Counted from the stretch's first letter, positions 26,999 to 36,257 are shown. The stretch: 64,000 bases of DNA from an uncultured Paracoccus sp. (GCF_937873615.1 NZ_CALMYP010000017.1:124001-188000), one strand, 5' to 3'. Numbers and translations are program-made. The notes: generated by a model from the letters alone, not told the origin.

Positions 26999-28816
26999 AT
27001 GGATATCCGCAATATCGCCATTATCGCCCACGTCGACCACGGCAAGACGACGCTGGTCGACCAGCTTCTGAAGCAATCCGGTTCCTTCCGCGAGAACCAG
27101 TCCGTGGCCGAGCGCGCCATGGACAGCAACGATATCGAGCGCGAGCGCGGCATCACCATCCTCGCCAAGGCGACCTCGGTCGAGTGGAAGGGGACGCGGA
27201 TCAATATCGTCGACACCCCCGGCCACGCCGATTTCGGCGGCGAGGTGGAGCGCATCCTCAGCATGGTCGATGGCGTCTGCCTGCTGGTCGATGCCGCCGA
27301 AGGCCCGATGCCGCAGACCAAGTTCGTGACCTCGAAGGCGCTGGCGCTCGGCCTGAAGCCCATCGTGGTGCTGAACAAGGTCGACAAGCCGGCGGCCGAA
27401 CCCGAACATGCGCTGAACGAGGTGTTCGATCTGTTCGCAAACCTCGGTGCCAGCGACGAACAGCTTGATTTCCCGCATCTTTACGCCTCGGGTATCGGGG
27501 GCTGGGCGGTCGCCGATCTGGAGGACGAGCGCAAGGACATGTCCGCGCTTTTCGATCTGGTCCTGAAACATGTCGAGCCGCCGAAGCAGATCGCCCATAC
27601 CGATGAACCCTTCCGGATGCTGGCCACCACGCTCGGCGCCGATCCGTTCCTGGGCCGGATCCTGACCGGGCGCGTCGAATCGGGCCGCGCCAAGGCCGGC
27701 GATACGGTCAAGGTGCTGAACCGCCAGAACGAGCGCGTCGAACAGTTCCGCATCTCGAAGGTGCTGGCCTTCCGCGGCCTGACCCAGCAGCCGATCGACG
27801 AGGCTGTCGCGGGCGATATCGTCAGCCTTGCCGGCCTGGCCAAGGGCACGGTTGCCGACACGATCTGCGCGCTTGACGTGGAAGCCGCGATCCCCGCCCA
27901 GCCCATCGACCCGCCGACGATCAGCGTGACCTTCGGCATCAACGATTCGCCCTTGGCCGGTCAGGACGGCAAGAAGGTCCAGTCCCGCGTCATCCGTGAA
28001 CGCCTGATGAAGGAAGCCGAATCCAACGTCGCCATCAAGGTCGAGGACACGCCCGGCGGCGAGGCCTTCGTGGTTTCGGGTCGCGGCGAACTCCAGATGG
28101 GCGTGCTGATCGAGAACATGCGCCGCGAAGGGTTCGAGCTGTCGATCTCGCGCCCCCGCGTCATCTTCCGCGAGGAAGACGGCGTCCGCATGGAGCCGGT
28201 GGAAGAGGTCATCATCGATGTCGATGACGACTATACCGGCGCGGTGATCGAGAAGCTGACCGGCGACCGCAAGGGCGAGATGGTCGACATGCGCCCCGCC
28301 GGCCACGGCAAGACCCGCATCGTCGCCCATGTCCCCTCGCGCGGGCTGATCGGCTATCACGGCGAATTCATGACCGACACACGCGGCAATGGCGTGCTGA
28401 ACCGGCTCTTCCATGGCTGGACCCCCTACAAGGGCGCCATCCAGGGCCGCCGTCAGGGCGTGCTGATCTCGATGGAGAACGGGGTCTCCGTCGCCTATGC
28501 GCTGTGGAACCTGGAAGAACGCGGCAAGCTCTTCATCGGCGCGCAGGAGCAGGTCTATACCGGCATGGTCATCGGCGAGCACTCGCGCGACAACGACCTT
28601 GAGGTGAACCCGCTCAAGGGCAAGAAACTGACCAACGTTCGCGCCTCCGGCACCGACGAGGCCGTGCGCCTGACGCCCCCGGTGCGGATGTCGCTGGAAG
28701 AGGCCATCGCCTATATCGACGACGACGAACTGGTCGAGGTCACGCCGAAGAACATCCGCCTGCGCAAACGCTATCTCGACCCGCATGAACGCAAGCGGGC
28801 CGCCCGCGCGGAATAA
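26999..28816 (+). CDS. typA: Ribosome-associated GTPase TypA/BipA
   Basis: A 605-residue translational GTPase related to EF-G. G1 is [14 protein letters not shown] (about residues 9-22), G2/switch I has [13 protein letters not shown]3 is [14 protein letters not shown], and G4 is [15 protein letters not shown]. Domains II and III and the BipA-specific C-terminal domain ([53 protein letters not shown]) are complete. It assists 50S assembly and is needed at low temperature. It is monocistronic, with a hairpin directly after the stop. Confidence 0.97.
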   Translation: MDIRNIAIIAHVDHGKTTLVDQLLKQSGSFRENQSVAERAMDSNDIERERGITILAKATSVEWKGTRINIVDTPGHADFGGEVERILSMVDGVCLLVDAAEGPMPQTKFVTSKALALGLKPIVVLNKVDKPAAEPEHALNEVFDLFANLGASDEQLDFPHLYASGIGGWAVADLEDERKDMSALFDLVLKHVEPPKQIAHTDEPFRMLATTLGADPFLGRILTGRVESGRAKAGDTVKVLNRQNERVEQFRISKVLAFRGLTQQPIDEAVAGDIVSLAGLAKGTVADTICALDVEAAIPAQPIDPPTISVTFGINDSPLAGQDGKKVQSRVIRERLMKEAESNVAIKVEDTPGGEAFVVSGRGELQMGVLIENMRREGFELSISRPRVIFREEDGVRMEPVEEVIIDVDDDYTGAVIEKLTGDRKGEMVDMRPAGHGKTRIVAHVPSRGLIGYHGEFMTDTRGNGVLNRLFHGWTPYKGAIQGRRQGVLISMENGVSVAYALWNLEERGKLFIGAQEQVYTGMVIGEHSRDNDLEVNPLKGKKLTNVRASGTDEAVRLTPPVRMSLEEAIAYIDDDELVEVTPKNIRLRKRYLDPHERKRAARAE

Positions 28817-28826
28817 TCACCGACCA

Positions 28827-28849
28827 TGACGCCCGCCTCGCGCGGGCGT
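28827..28849 (+). terminator. Hairpin after typA, probable terminator
   Basis: GACGCCCGC, loop CTCGC, GCGGGCGTC: a perfect nine-base stem 11 bases after the typA stop. There is no U tract, so it may be Rho-assisted or a 3' stabiliser. Confidence 0.5.
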
Positions 28850-28935
28850 CGGACATATTGGGCTTTGCCAAGCGCCGAAGCCCCCCGCGCAGTGTCAGCC
28901 GGAATGGCGACTTTGTGCCCAGAGCTACCATGAGG

Positions 28936-29271
28936 TCAGTGATCCATCTGCGCGATGAAAGTAATCCAGTGTGCGCCGACGACCGACGGTGATTTGACCA
29001 GGACTTCCAACTCGCTTTCCGCATCTGTATTGACTTCGAAGTTTCGACCGACCTGTGCTGCAAGGTAAAACGTTTCCAAGAATATGCCGGGCCAATCATG
29101 AGCAGAGGCCTTTATGCTTCCAAAAACCCTAAAGAACTTCCCATCTCCTCGTGGCTGAAATCTTTCAGGCCGGAACGGAACTTCTTTTGCAACCCAAGTC
29201 GCAATCTTTCGAGCTTTTTCTGGCGCGCCAGTCTTAGCGAGAATTTGAACGGCAATATCCATCGTTCGCAT
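28936..29271 (-). CDS. Hypothetical protein in a lower-GC patch
   Basis: A 111-residue soluble-looking protein starting MRTMDIAVQILAKTGAPEKA. No signal peptide or membrane helix is visible and I recognise no domain. Its codons use far more A/T at third positions than the flanking genes, and the flanks (about 28920-29345) are also AT-richer, as expected for recently acquired DNA. An in-frame TGA sits nine bases upstream of the ATG, so the protein cannot start earlier. There is no clear Shine-Dalgarno. It could be one half of a toxin-immunity or phage-remnant pair, but nothing in the sequence shows that. Confidence 0.5.
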   Translation of the reverse strand: MRTMDIAVQILAKTGAPEKARKIATWVAKEVPFRPERFQPRGDGKFFRVFGSIKASAHDWPGIFLETFYLAAQVGRNFEVNTDAESELEVLVKSPSVVGAHWITFIAQMDH

Positions 29272-29399
29272 CTTAGTTGGTCAAAGTGACTAAGCCAACG
29301 GCAGCTTCGTCCCACATTACTGCCATTTAATTAACTTACAGATATGAACGGAGGAAATTCCCGTAAACTCCCCGCGTGCACGCACCGCAGCGTTCTGCC

Positions 29400-30479
29400 C
29401 TACTCCCCGAAATTCTGCGTGATCCAACCGTTGATGCGCGTGGCCACCGGGGCGGTCTGGCCCGGCGACATGATATCGCCCGCGATCACATGGCCGGATG
29501 CGTCGTCGCCCGGTCCCGTCACCACCGGCAGCCTGGTCACCTGCCCGCCCCAGTTGGACAGCGCCTTCTGCATCGCCGCCGGATCGACCACCTGATCGGC
29601 ATCCGACCACAGGACCAGCAGGGGTTGCTTCGCCTCGGCGTAATTGCTGCCCGCCGCCTCGGCCACGAGCGCCGCCATCGGCAGCGTCGCCACCATCGGA
29701 TAGCAGACCGTCCAGAACTCCCGCTGGCGGTCACTCGCCGGATCGAAGCAGCGTTCGCGCCCGGCCAGCAGCGGCAGCCATTGCCGGGCCAGCGGCTGGC
29801 GCAGCAGGAAGGAGCCGCGCGCCTGCAGCCCGAAATTCGGCGAGACCAGCACCACCCCGTCGATCTGCGGCCCCAGCACCGGATCGCGCGCCGCAAGCGC
29901 GGCCAGCGTGCCCCCGGTCGAGGTGCCGATCAGCACCACCTTCTCGCCGATCCGATGGCCGATGGCGATGGCCTCGGCCAGATCGCGGGCCCAGTCCGAG
30001 ACCCGCGCCTGCCCAAGCGAGGCGCCGTCCATGCCGTGCCCGCTCAGCCGCGCGAAATAAAGATTGGCCCCGCGCCAGGCGGCGATCAGGTCGGGGACCG
30101 GGCGGATTTCCTGCGAGGTGGCGGAAAAGCCGTGGATATAGACCAGGGCCACCGGGGTCTTTGTCGCCGGACGCCCGGCCCAGACGATCCGGCGCGAGAC
30201 CTCGGGGCGGACGCCGCTTTCCTGCTGGTAAAGCCAGGCGTCGAGGTCTTCCGGCAGTTCGGCGACCTGCGGCGGGTCGAAGCGGCCCGGTTCGCGCGGA
30301 CCGATCAGCCAGAGAAGCAGCACAAGACCGAGAACCCCGGCCAGAACAAACATCGACATACGCAGCACCGGACGTGATTTCTGGGGCGCCACCTTGGCAG
30401 GCGCCGGCTTCGGGCGCTTCTGCCCCTTCTTCGGCTGGCCCGCCGGGGCACGGGCGCGCGATTGCCTGGGCTTAGCCAC
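29400..30479 (-). CDS. Membrane-anchored alpha/beta hydrolase
   Basis: About 359 residues from a GTG at 30479 that overlaps the stop of the preceding hydrolase. A Lys/Pro/Arg-rich N-terminus (about 40 residues) precedes a single hydrophobic helix (MSMFVLAGVLGLVLLLWLIG), then the hydrolase fold: LVYIHGFSATSQE (oxyanion region), LSGHGMDG, VLIGTSTGGTLAAL with the nucleophile serine, LLVLWSDADQVVD with the acid and GHVIAGD with the histidine. It is probably anchored to the inner membrane with the catalytic domain in the periplasm. ATG 30359 would remove the basic tail and is a serious alternative start. Confidence 0.8.
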   Translation of the reverse strand: MAKPRQSRARAPAGQPKKGQKRPKPAPAKVAPQKSRPVLRMSMFVLAGVLGLVLLLWLIGPREPGRFDPPQVAELPEDLDAWLYQQESGVRPEVSRRIVWAGRPATKTPVALVYIHGFSATSQEIRPVPDLIAAWRGANLYFARLSGHGMDGASLGQARVSDWARDLAEAIAIGHRIGEKVVLIGTSTGGTLAALAARDPVLGPQIDGVVLVSPNFGLQARGSFLLRQPLARQWLPLLAGRERCFDPASDRQREFWTVCYPMVATLPMAALVAEAAGSNYAEAKQPLLVLWSDADQVVDPAAMQKALSNWGGQVTRLPVVTGPGDDASGHVIAGDIMSPGQTAPVATRINGWITQNFGE

Positions 30480-31215
30480 GCAGCAATTCGGCCGCAGCCG
30501 CCCCAATCAGCGCCAGGCATTCGGGGGTCGAGAAGCGGTGATCGGCACCCTTGACCAGCATCAGCCGCATATCCGGGCTGTCGGCGTGGTCGAGCAAACG
30601 CAGCGCCCAATCGACCGGCACCTCGGCATCGGCGGTGCCCTGAAACAGCCGGACTGGAAACGGCAGCGCCAGCGGGGTTTCGAGCACCAGATGGCTCAGC
30701 CCGTCCTCGATCAGCCGGTGGGTGATCACATAGGGCTGGTCGTCGTAATCCGAGGGCAGTTCGATCCGGCCCTTCTCCATCACCTCGGCGCGCATGGCCG
30801 CGTCGAACCCCGCCCAGAAGCCGTTCTTGGTGAAATCCGGCGCGGCGGCGATGCCGATCAGCCCGGCCACCCGTTCGGGCATGGCGCGCGCCACCAGAAG
30901 CGAGATCCAGCCGCCCATGGAGGAGCCGATCAGCACCTGCGGACCGGTCGTCAGCACCGAGATCGCGGCCATGGCATCGGCGGCCCAATCGCCTATGCAG
31001 CCGTCCTCGAAGGCGCCATCCGATTCGCCATGGCCGGAATAGTCGAAGCGCAGGAAGGCGCGATCGTTCCGCGCCGCCCAATCGGCCAGGTATTCGGCCT
31101 TGGAGCCGCGCATATCCGACTTGAACCCGCCCAGAAACACCACGCCCGGCCCCTGCCCGGACTGGCTTTCGTAAGCGATGCGCCGGCCCTGCGGCGTCTC
31201 CAGATAGTCGGTCAT
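30472..31215 (-). CDS. Alpha/beta hydrolase, cytoplasmic
   Basis: A 247-residue serine hydrolase without signal peptide. Blocks: VVFLGGFKSDMRGSKA (oxyanion), FLRFDYSGHGESDG, nucleophile S99 in LIGSSMGGWISLL, LFQGTADAEVPVDWA with the acid and VKGADHRFSTPE with the histidine. The SDMRGSKA segment recalls the ABHD10-like group of thioesterases/lipases, but the substrate cannot be read. It is the middle gene of a minus-strand run: its start touches the stop of the OmpA-like gene at 31215. Confidence 0.87.
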   Translation of the reverse strand: MTDYLETPQGRRIAYESQSGQGPGVVFLGGFKSDMRGSKAEYLADWAARNDRAFLRFDYSGHGESDGAFEDGCIGDWAADAMAAISVLTTGPQVLIGSSMGGWISLLVARAMPERVAGLIGIAAAPDFTKNGFWAGFDAAMRAEVMEKGRIELPSDYDDQPYVITHRLIEDGLSHLVLETPLALPFPVRLFQGTADAEVPVDWALRLLDHADSPDMRLMLVKGADHRFSTPECLALIGAAAAELLRG

Positions 31216-32798
31216 CAGCGTTCCGTCAGTTTCAGCTCGATCCGGCGATTGCGCGCGCGGTTCTCGTCCGAGTCCTCTGGCGCCACGGGCCTTGTATCGG
31301 CGAATCCCGTGGGCGCCAGCCGGTCGGCCGGGAAGCCCAGATCGTCCACCATATAGCGCACCACCGCAAGGGCACGCGCCTGGCTGAGTTCCCAGTTGTC
31401 GCGATAACGCCCCTGCCCGGAAAGCGGCGTGGAATCGGTATGGCCATCGACGCGGATCACCCAGTCGATTTCCGGCGGGATGGTGGTGGCAATCTCCTGC
31501 AGCATGGCGGTCACGCGGGCAATGCTGGCCTGCCCGGCCTCGGACAGCGTCGCCTCGCCCTGACCGAACAGCACTTCCGACTGGAAGACGAAGCGGTCGC
31601 CGACCACCTGCACCCCCTCGCGGCCCTGCAGGATCTGGTTCAGCCGTCCGAAGAATTCCGAGCGGTAGCGGGCCAGATCGGCGGCCTCGGCTTCCAGCCG
31701 CTGACGCTCGGCCTCCTCTAAGGCCAGACGCTGCGCCTGTTCCTGCGAGGCCTGCAGAAGGGCGGCGTTCAGCTGCGCGCCGAGTTCTTCCAGCCGCAAT
31801 TCGGCATCAGCACCGTCGGCGCGGCTGATGTTCAGCGCCTGCTGGATGCTGCCGAGTTGCGCGTTCAGTTCCGCCACCTGTTCGTTCAGCAGGGCGACGC
31901 GGCGCTGCGCCTCGGTCGAGGCCTGTTCCTGCCCGGCCAGTTGTTGCTGTGCCTGTGCCAGCAGCGCCGCCTGACGCTCGGCCTCGCTGGCATTGCCCTG
32001 CGCCGCCGCATCCAATTGCGCGCGCGCGGCATTGGCGGCGGCGAGAAGCGTCAGCGTATCCTCGGCCTCCTTGCGGCTTTCCTCCAGCGAGAGCGTCATG
32101 GCGGTCAGTTCGGCCTCAGACGCGCGCAGCTTGTCGCGGAGCGCCTGGGCGGCGGCGGCATCGGCCAGACGCACCTCCTCGGCCGCATCCAGCGCGGCAC
32201 CCGCTTCGGCGTTCTTTGCCTGGAGGTCGCGGGTCAGGGCCTCAAGCGCCTCGCGCCGGGCGGCGGCAAGGCGGGCTTCCTCGGCCCTGGCGTCGATCTC
32301 GGTCCGCGCCGAAGCCAGCGCCTGTTCGGCCCGGTCGAGTGAGCCGCGCGTGGTGGCCAGCGTCTCCTCGCTCAGCGCCAGTTCCTGTTCCCGCGCGGAC
32401 AGGCTTTGTTGCGCGGATTCCAGCGCCTGGGTGCTGCGCGTCAGTTCCGCTTGCGTTGCGGCGGCGCGCCGGGCCTCGGCCTCGCGGGCGGCGATCAGGC
32501 GCGAAATACGGGTTTCGAAATCATCGATCCGGGTCTCGGCATCGGCCAGACCGGCCTGCGCCGCGGCGCGCTCGTCCTGGGTGATCGACAGCGTGCTGGT
32601 CAGCCCGGCCACCTGTTCGCCCAACTGGTCAAGCTGGCTTTCCTGACGATCCACGGTGTCGCGCAGCACCGACTGGACGACCATGAAGATGGTGATGACG
32701 AACATCAGCACCATCAGCAGCGCCGTCATGGCATCGACGAAGCCGGGCCAGATCGTGGCCGAGAAGCGATTGCCGCCCCTGCCCCGCGACAGTGCCAT
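31215..32798 (-). CDS. MotB/OmpA-like protein with long periplasmic coiled coil (stator-like partner)
   Basis: A 527-residue protein. A short cytoplasmic start precedes one transmembrane helix (about residues 17-43, WPGFVDAMTALLMVLMFVI) carrying D22 at the position of the proton-binding aspartate of MotB/ExbD/TolR. An Ala/Glu/Arg-rich coiled coil of about 340 residues follows, then a C-terminal OmpA peptidoglycan-binding domain at about 386-527 (VDGHTDSTPLSGQGRYRDNW, ENRARNRRIELKL). ATG 32798 overlaps the stop of the upstream MotA-like gene (TGATG), so the pair is coupled. It is probably an ion-driven stator anchored in the wall; the driven machine is unknown. See the finding on this pair. 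Confidence 0.85.
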   Translation of the reverse strand: MALSRGRGGNRFSATIWPGFVDAMTALLMVLMFVITIFMVVQSVLRDTVDRQESQLDQLGEQVAGLTSTLSITQDERAAAQAGLADAETRIDDFETRISRLIAAREAEARRAAATQAELTRSTQALESAQQSLSAREQELALSEETLATTRGSLDRAEQALASARTEIDARAEEARLAAARREALEALTRDLQAKNAEAGAALDAAEEVRLADAAAAQALRDKLRASEAELTAMTLSLEESRKEAEDTLTLLAAANAARAQLDAAAQGNASEAERQAALLAQAQQQLAGQEQASTEAQRRVALLNEQVAELNAQLGSIQQALNISRADGADAELRLEELGAQLNAALLQASQEQAQRLALEEAERQRLEAEAADLARYRSEFFGRLNQILQGREGVQVVGDRFVFQSEVLFGQGEATLSEAGQASIARVTAMLQEIATTIPPEIDWVIRVDGHTDSTPLSGQGRYRDNWELSQARALAVVRYMVDDLGFPADRLAPTGFADTRPVAPEDSDENRARNRRIELKLTER

Positions 32799-34507
32799 CA
32801 CGGCCCCCCAAGGGCGCGCAGCGCAGCCGTCAGTTCCACGATCTCGTGGCGCAATTCCTCGGTCGAAAGATGCCGCGAAGCGGTTTCCCGGACCAGCTTG
32901 CCCATGGCATCGTCGATGGAGCGCAGATGCACCCGCGCCTCGTCATCGGTGCCGTGATCGGGTTCGCGCATCTCGGCAAGGCTGGCCAGCCGTTCCTGCA
33001 TGTCTGCCAGCCGCGCCATGACGCGGGTGTTTTCCGCCGCCTCGGCCGGGCGCTGTTCGCCGGCGCGGATCAGCCGTTCCTGACCTTCCGCCAGACGGTG
33101 CAGCGCATCGGTGACACCGGCCATATCGGGACGCCCGGCCTCGGCCAGACGGTCCTGGCCCTCGGCCAGACGGCCAAGCGCGGGGGCGATGCCGGTCAGG
33201 TCGGGCCGGCCGATCTCGGCCAGGCGCTCCTGCCCCTCGGCCAGGCGCCGCAGCGCCTCGGCCAAGGCACCCTGATCCGGCCCCCCGGATTCGGCGGCGC
33301 GGATCAGGCGTTCCTGCCCCTCGTTCATCTGCGCCATGGCCCGCGCCATCTCGCCCAGATTCGAGACATTCGCCTCGGAATCGTCCAGCATGAACTGGCC
33401 CAGCCGTTCGACATTGCGCGCCATCAGCAGCACGCGCTCATCGGCCTCGATCGCCTCCTGCTCGCGGATCTCGTCACGTTCGGCATAGAAGGCCTGCAGA
33501 TCGCCCATCTGCGCGGCGATCTGGTCCAGAAAGCCCAGAATGCTGGCCTGATCCAGCTTCTCGCCATCGTCGCCGGCAATGCCCAGCCGGGTAAAGCCGG
33601 ACAGCCATTCCTCAAGCTCGCGATAGAAGCGGTTCTGGCCATGGGTGGCGAAAAGTTCCAGCAGGCCCACGACAAGCGATCCGGCAAGGCCCAGAAGCGA
33701 GGACGAGAACGCCACCGCCATGCCGCCAAGCTGCGCTTCCAGCCCGGTCATCAGCTTCTCGAAGACCTGCAGGCCGGTCTCGCCCTCCTGCGGGGCAAGG
33801 GCGCGGATGGTGTCGACCACCGCCGGCACGGTCGTGGCCAGACCATAGAAGGTACCCAGAAGGCCAAGGAAGATCAGCAGGTTGGAGAGGTATCTTGTGA
33901 TGTCCCGCGCCTCGTCGATCCGCGTCGCCACCGATTCGAGGATCGAGCGCGCCGAACCGGTCGAGATCACGCCACCGACCGGGCCACGCGCGCCCAGAAG
34001 TGCCGCCAGGGGCGCCAGCAGGCGCGGCGCGCGATCCTCGCCATCGCCCATGGCAGCAACGCCGCGTTCCGAGGCATTGCGGCGGCGTTCGGCGAAACGC
34101 TCGATCCAGCTGACCGACTGGATCAGTTGCGCCACCTGCCAGAAACAGGCCAGCACGCCGATCACGAAAACCGTCAGGATCAACCCGTTCAGCCAGGGAT
34201 TGGCGGCAAAGATCGGCAGGATGCGGCCATAGGCGAACCAGCCGCCGAAGCCGACCAGAACCGAGACCACCAGCATCAGCACGACCTGCCGGATCGGCTG
34301 GCTGAAATGCGGCTGCGCCATGCGCCGTTCCTGCGCGCGCCGCGCGGTCAGCCGCCGGGTCGAGCGCGGTGCCGGATCGGTGACGCTGCGCCCGCCGGTC
34401 GGCGTCTCGGGCGTGGGCTGCTCTGCACCGGGATTCTCGGACGCCGCAGCCCGGCCAATCGGATCTTCGGCGGCGGGCTTGCCTTCGGGCGGCGTCTCGG
34501 GGCTCAT
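32798..34507 (-). CDS. MotA/TolQ/ExbB-like membrane protein with repeat-bearing cytoplasmic tail
   Basis: A 569-residue protein. Residues 1-70 are Pro/Glu/Arg-rich and disordered. Hydrophobic helices lie at about 74-97, 105-127, 205-230 (LGLLGTFYGLATT, the MotA/ExbB signature) and 270-297. The remaining 270 residues are a helical cytoplasmic tail holding five copies of an EGQERL-type motif near 396, 424, 449, 474 and 502, spaced 25-28 residues. ATG 34507 follows GGAG at good spacing. It forms an operon with the MotB/OmpA-like gene. ExbB and TolQ lack such a tail; long tails are known in ZorA of Zorya, but the rest of Zorya is missing here. Confidence 0.85.
   Translation of the reverse strand: MSPETPPEGKPAAEDPIGRAAASENPGAEQPTPETPTGGRSVTDPAPRSTRRLTARRAQERRMAQPHFSQPIRQVVLMLVVSVLVGFGGWFAYGRILPIFAANPWLNGLILTVFVIGVLACFWQVAQLIQSVSWIERFAERRRNASERGVAAMGDGEDRAPRLLAPLAALLGARGPVGGVISTGSARSILESVATRIDEARDITRYLSNLLIFLGLLGTFYGLATTVPAVVDTIRALAPQEGETGLQVFEKLMTGLEAQLGGMAVAFSSSLLGLAGSLVVGLLELFATHGQNRFYRELEEWLSGFTRLGIAGDDGEKLDQASILGFLDQIAAQMGDLQAFYAERDEIREQEAIEADERVLLMARNVERLGQFMLDDSEANVSNLGEMARAMAQMNEGQERLIRAAESGGPDQGALAEALRRLAEGQERLAEIGRPDLTGIAPALGRLAEGQDRLAEAGRPDMAGVTDALHRLAEGQERLIRAGEQRPAEAAENTRVMARLADMQERLASLAEMREPDHGTDDEARVHLRSIDDAMGKLVRETASRHLSTEELRHEIVELTAALRALGGP
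33050..33340 (-). repeat. Tandem coding repeats, 75-84 bp period, in the MotA-like gene
   Basis: The DNA encodes LAEGQERLAE-type units: copies of the coding pattern for (A/N)EGQ(E/D)RL recur every 75-84 bases. The units are similar but not identical, and the third base varies, so selection seems to act on protein. Boundaries are approximate. Confidence 0.65.
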
Positions 34508-34586
34508 CTTGCGTCTCCGGGCGGGGGCGGCATTCGGGGTGGAGTTTAGCAGCCCCGCAGGTTCTGCCAAGCGTTCATTCGGTATT

Positions 34587-35123
34587 TCAACCGCATAGGC
34601 GCCTGACCTGCGCGGCAAGCGCCTCCATATCCGGGTCGGTCAGGCCAAGCTCGGCCAGATGCGAAGCGGTGTTGTACAGATAATCGCGATTCGGCCCGCG
34701 CCCGCCTTCCGCCCCGGCGATGATCCGCGCCTGTTCATCGGCGCAAAGCCCGCCCGCATATTGCCAGTGATCGCGGCGCATGACGTAGGTGATGGCATTG
34801 ACCTCGCGCCCGTCGTCGAGAAGCAGCGGCAGCACCTCCTCGCGGTAGGCATCGGTCAGCAATTCGCGGGCACGGACCTCGGCGATGACCTGCGGCCAAT
34901 CGTCATCCCTGACCCGCATGGCCACGCCCTTGCAACTGGCCCCCTCGGTCGCGTCCAGTCCCAGCACCAGACCGGGGCTGTCGATGGTGCCGCGATACTC
35001 GATCGAGCGCAGGCAAAAGCTGCGGTGAAACCCTTCCACGGTGGCCACGATACGCTCTGCCACCTCGAAACCCGGGTCCCACATCAACGACCCGTAAGCA
35101 AATAACCAGTTCTGATCGCGCAT
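34587..35123 (-). CDS. ChaC-like gamma-glutamylcyclotransferase
   Basis: A 178-residue protein with the ChaC/GGCT start: NWLFAYGSLMWDPGFEV (YGSLxW motif), then EGFHRSFCLRSIEYRGT, SPGLVLGLD, CKGVAMRV and YVMRRDHWQYAGG, with the catalytic glutamate probably in AEVRARELLTDAYREEVLPL. ChaC enzymes release 5-oxoproline from glutathione in the cytoplasm. ATG 35123, preceded by AGAGG, gives the normal family length; ATG 35138 is possible. It sits between the stator-like pair and the divergent DUF2125 gene. Confidence 0.88.
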   Translation of the reverse strand: MRDQNWLFAYGSLMWDPGFEVAERIVATVEGFHRSFCLRSIEYRGTIDSPGLVLGLDATEGASCKGVAMRVRDDDWPQVIAEVRARELLTDAYREEVLPLLLDDGREVNAITYVMRRDHWQYAGGLCADEQARIIAGAEGGRGPNRDYLYNTASHLAELGLTDPDMEALAAQVRRLCG

Positions 35124-35201
35124 CCCTGCCTCTTTCATTATGTGCCATTCTAGGCTTAGATGCGGCCGGTTCAAGCAACCGTCGGGAGAATGGGGTCCGC
35201 C

Positions 35202-36257
35202 ATGAAGAAACTGCTGATTGGATTGGCAATTCTGGCACTTCTGCTGGTCGGTGCCTGGTATGGCGCCGAAACCTGGCTGAGCCGCTTCGTGACCCGGACG
35301 CTGGCCGATCAGCCCGGGATCGCGGCCGAGATCGCACCCCTGCGCCAACCGGGCCGGCTGGGGCTGCACATGCAGGGGATCGAGCTTGCGGACAGCAGCG
35401 CGGGCGGGCTGAATGCCGACAGTCTGGATGCCTATATCCGGCTGCTCAGCCCGACGACGCTGAATGTCGATCTGCCCCGGACCGCCACGCTGAACCCGGC
35501 CCAGGGCGCCGCGACGCTGGTGCAACTGCAGGACGGTCAGGCCGAGGTGACGCTGTCGCCGACCCGAGAGCTGGCCATCAGCCATGTCAGGCTGACCGGG
35601 CGCGACCTGATGCTGAACGAGGCCGCCGCCTTCGATCAGCTCGATGTGGCGGCAAACCTGACCCATATGGGCGGGGCCGCGCCCACAGGTTCGGCGGCGG
35701 CCTATCGTCTGGACCTCGCCGGTGCCGGGCTGGCCTTCGGCGCCCTGCCCGAGCGGCTCGATATCGGCGGTGCGGTGCAGGTCTGGCTGGACGGGATCCC
35801 CGATCTTCCGGTGATGCAGGGCACGACCCCGCCGCCGCAGCCGACCGGTTTCCAGACCCAGAACGTCACCTTCACGCTTGGCCCGATCAGCGCCCGGCTG
35901 GCCGGCCGGATCGAGGCCGATGCCGATGGCCTCGCCAGCGGTCAGGCCGCGATCTATACGGCCTCGGCCCCCGATCTGGTCGAGGCGGCAGTAACGGCGG
36001 GCCTGATGCCGCCGAAAATCGGCGAGGCCGTGCAGGCAGTCCTGATCCGACTGGCCGGCGAGCCTCCCGAAGCTGCGGAAGCGACTGAGCCAATGGATGC
36101 CGTCGAGGCCGCAGACGAACAGGCGCTGGCCGAAGAGGTCGTGACCCTGCCCCCCGCCGGCCCCGGCGAATTGCGCCTGCCGCTTTTCTTCGGCAATGGG
36201 ATTGTCCGGCTGGGCCCGGTGCCGCTTGGCCCGGCACCGCGCATCTCGGGTTTTTGA
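35202..36257 (+). CDS. DUF2125-type exported protein
   Basis: A 351-residue protein with an N-terminal hydrophobic segment (MKKLLIGLAILALLLVGAWY) that is a signal peptide or anchor, followed by a beta-rich region with alternating polar and hydrophobic stretches (LRQPGRLGLHMQGIELADSS, LDLAGAGLAFGALPERLDIG). The pattern fits the DUF2125 family of alphaproteobacteria, related in style to AsmA-like envelope proteins. The C-terminus is Pro/Gly-rich and ends LGPAPRISGF. In-frame ATG 35190 is an alternative start. Function unknown; a periplasmic location is likely. Confidence 0.65.
   Translation: MKKLLIGLAILALLLVGAWYGAETWLSRFVTRTLADQPGIAAEIAPLRQPGRLGLHMQGIELADSSAGGLNADSLDAYIRLLSPTTLNVDLPRTATLNPAQGAATLVQLQDGQAEVTLSPTRELAISHVRLTGRDLMLNEAAAFDQLDVAANLTHMGGAAPTGSAAAYRLDLAGAGLAFGALPERLDIGGAVQVWLDGIPDLPVMQGTTPPPQPTGFQTQNVTFTLGPISARLAGRIEADADGLASGQAAIYTASAPDLVEAAVTAGLMPPKIGEAVQAVLIRLAGEPPEAAEATEPMDAVEAADEQALAEEVVTLPPAGPGELRLPLFFGNGIVRLGPVPLGPAPRISGF

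Noticed and set aside
26819-28786. A 655-codon minus-strand frame opposite typA
   Set aside because: TypA motifs are complete on the plus strand; the antisense product has no recognisable features.
29317-29610. Short frames on both strands over the end of the anchored hydrolase
   Set aside because: They overlap the C-terminal coding part of the hydrolase and lack family resemblance.
31215-34507. Zorya defence system
   Set aside because: Only a ZorA/ZorB-like pair is present. No ZorC, ZorD helicase or ZorE nuclease is adjacent; the neighbours are hydrolases, a ChaC-like and a DUF2125 gene.
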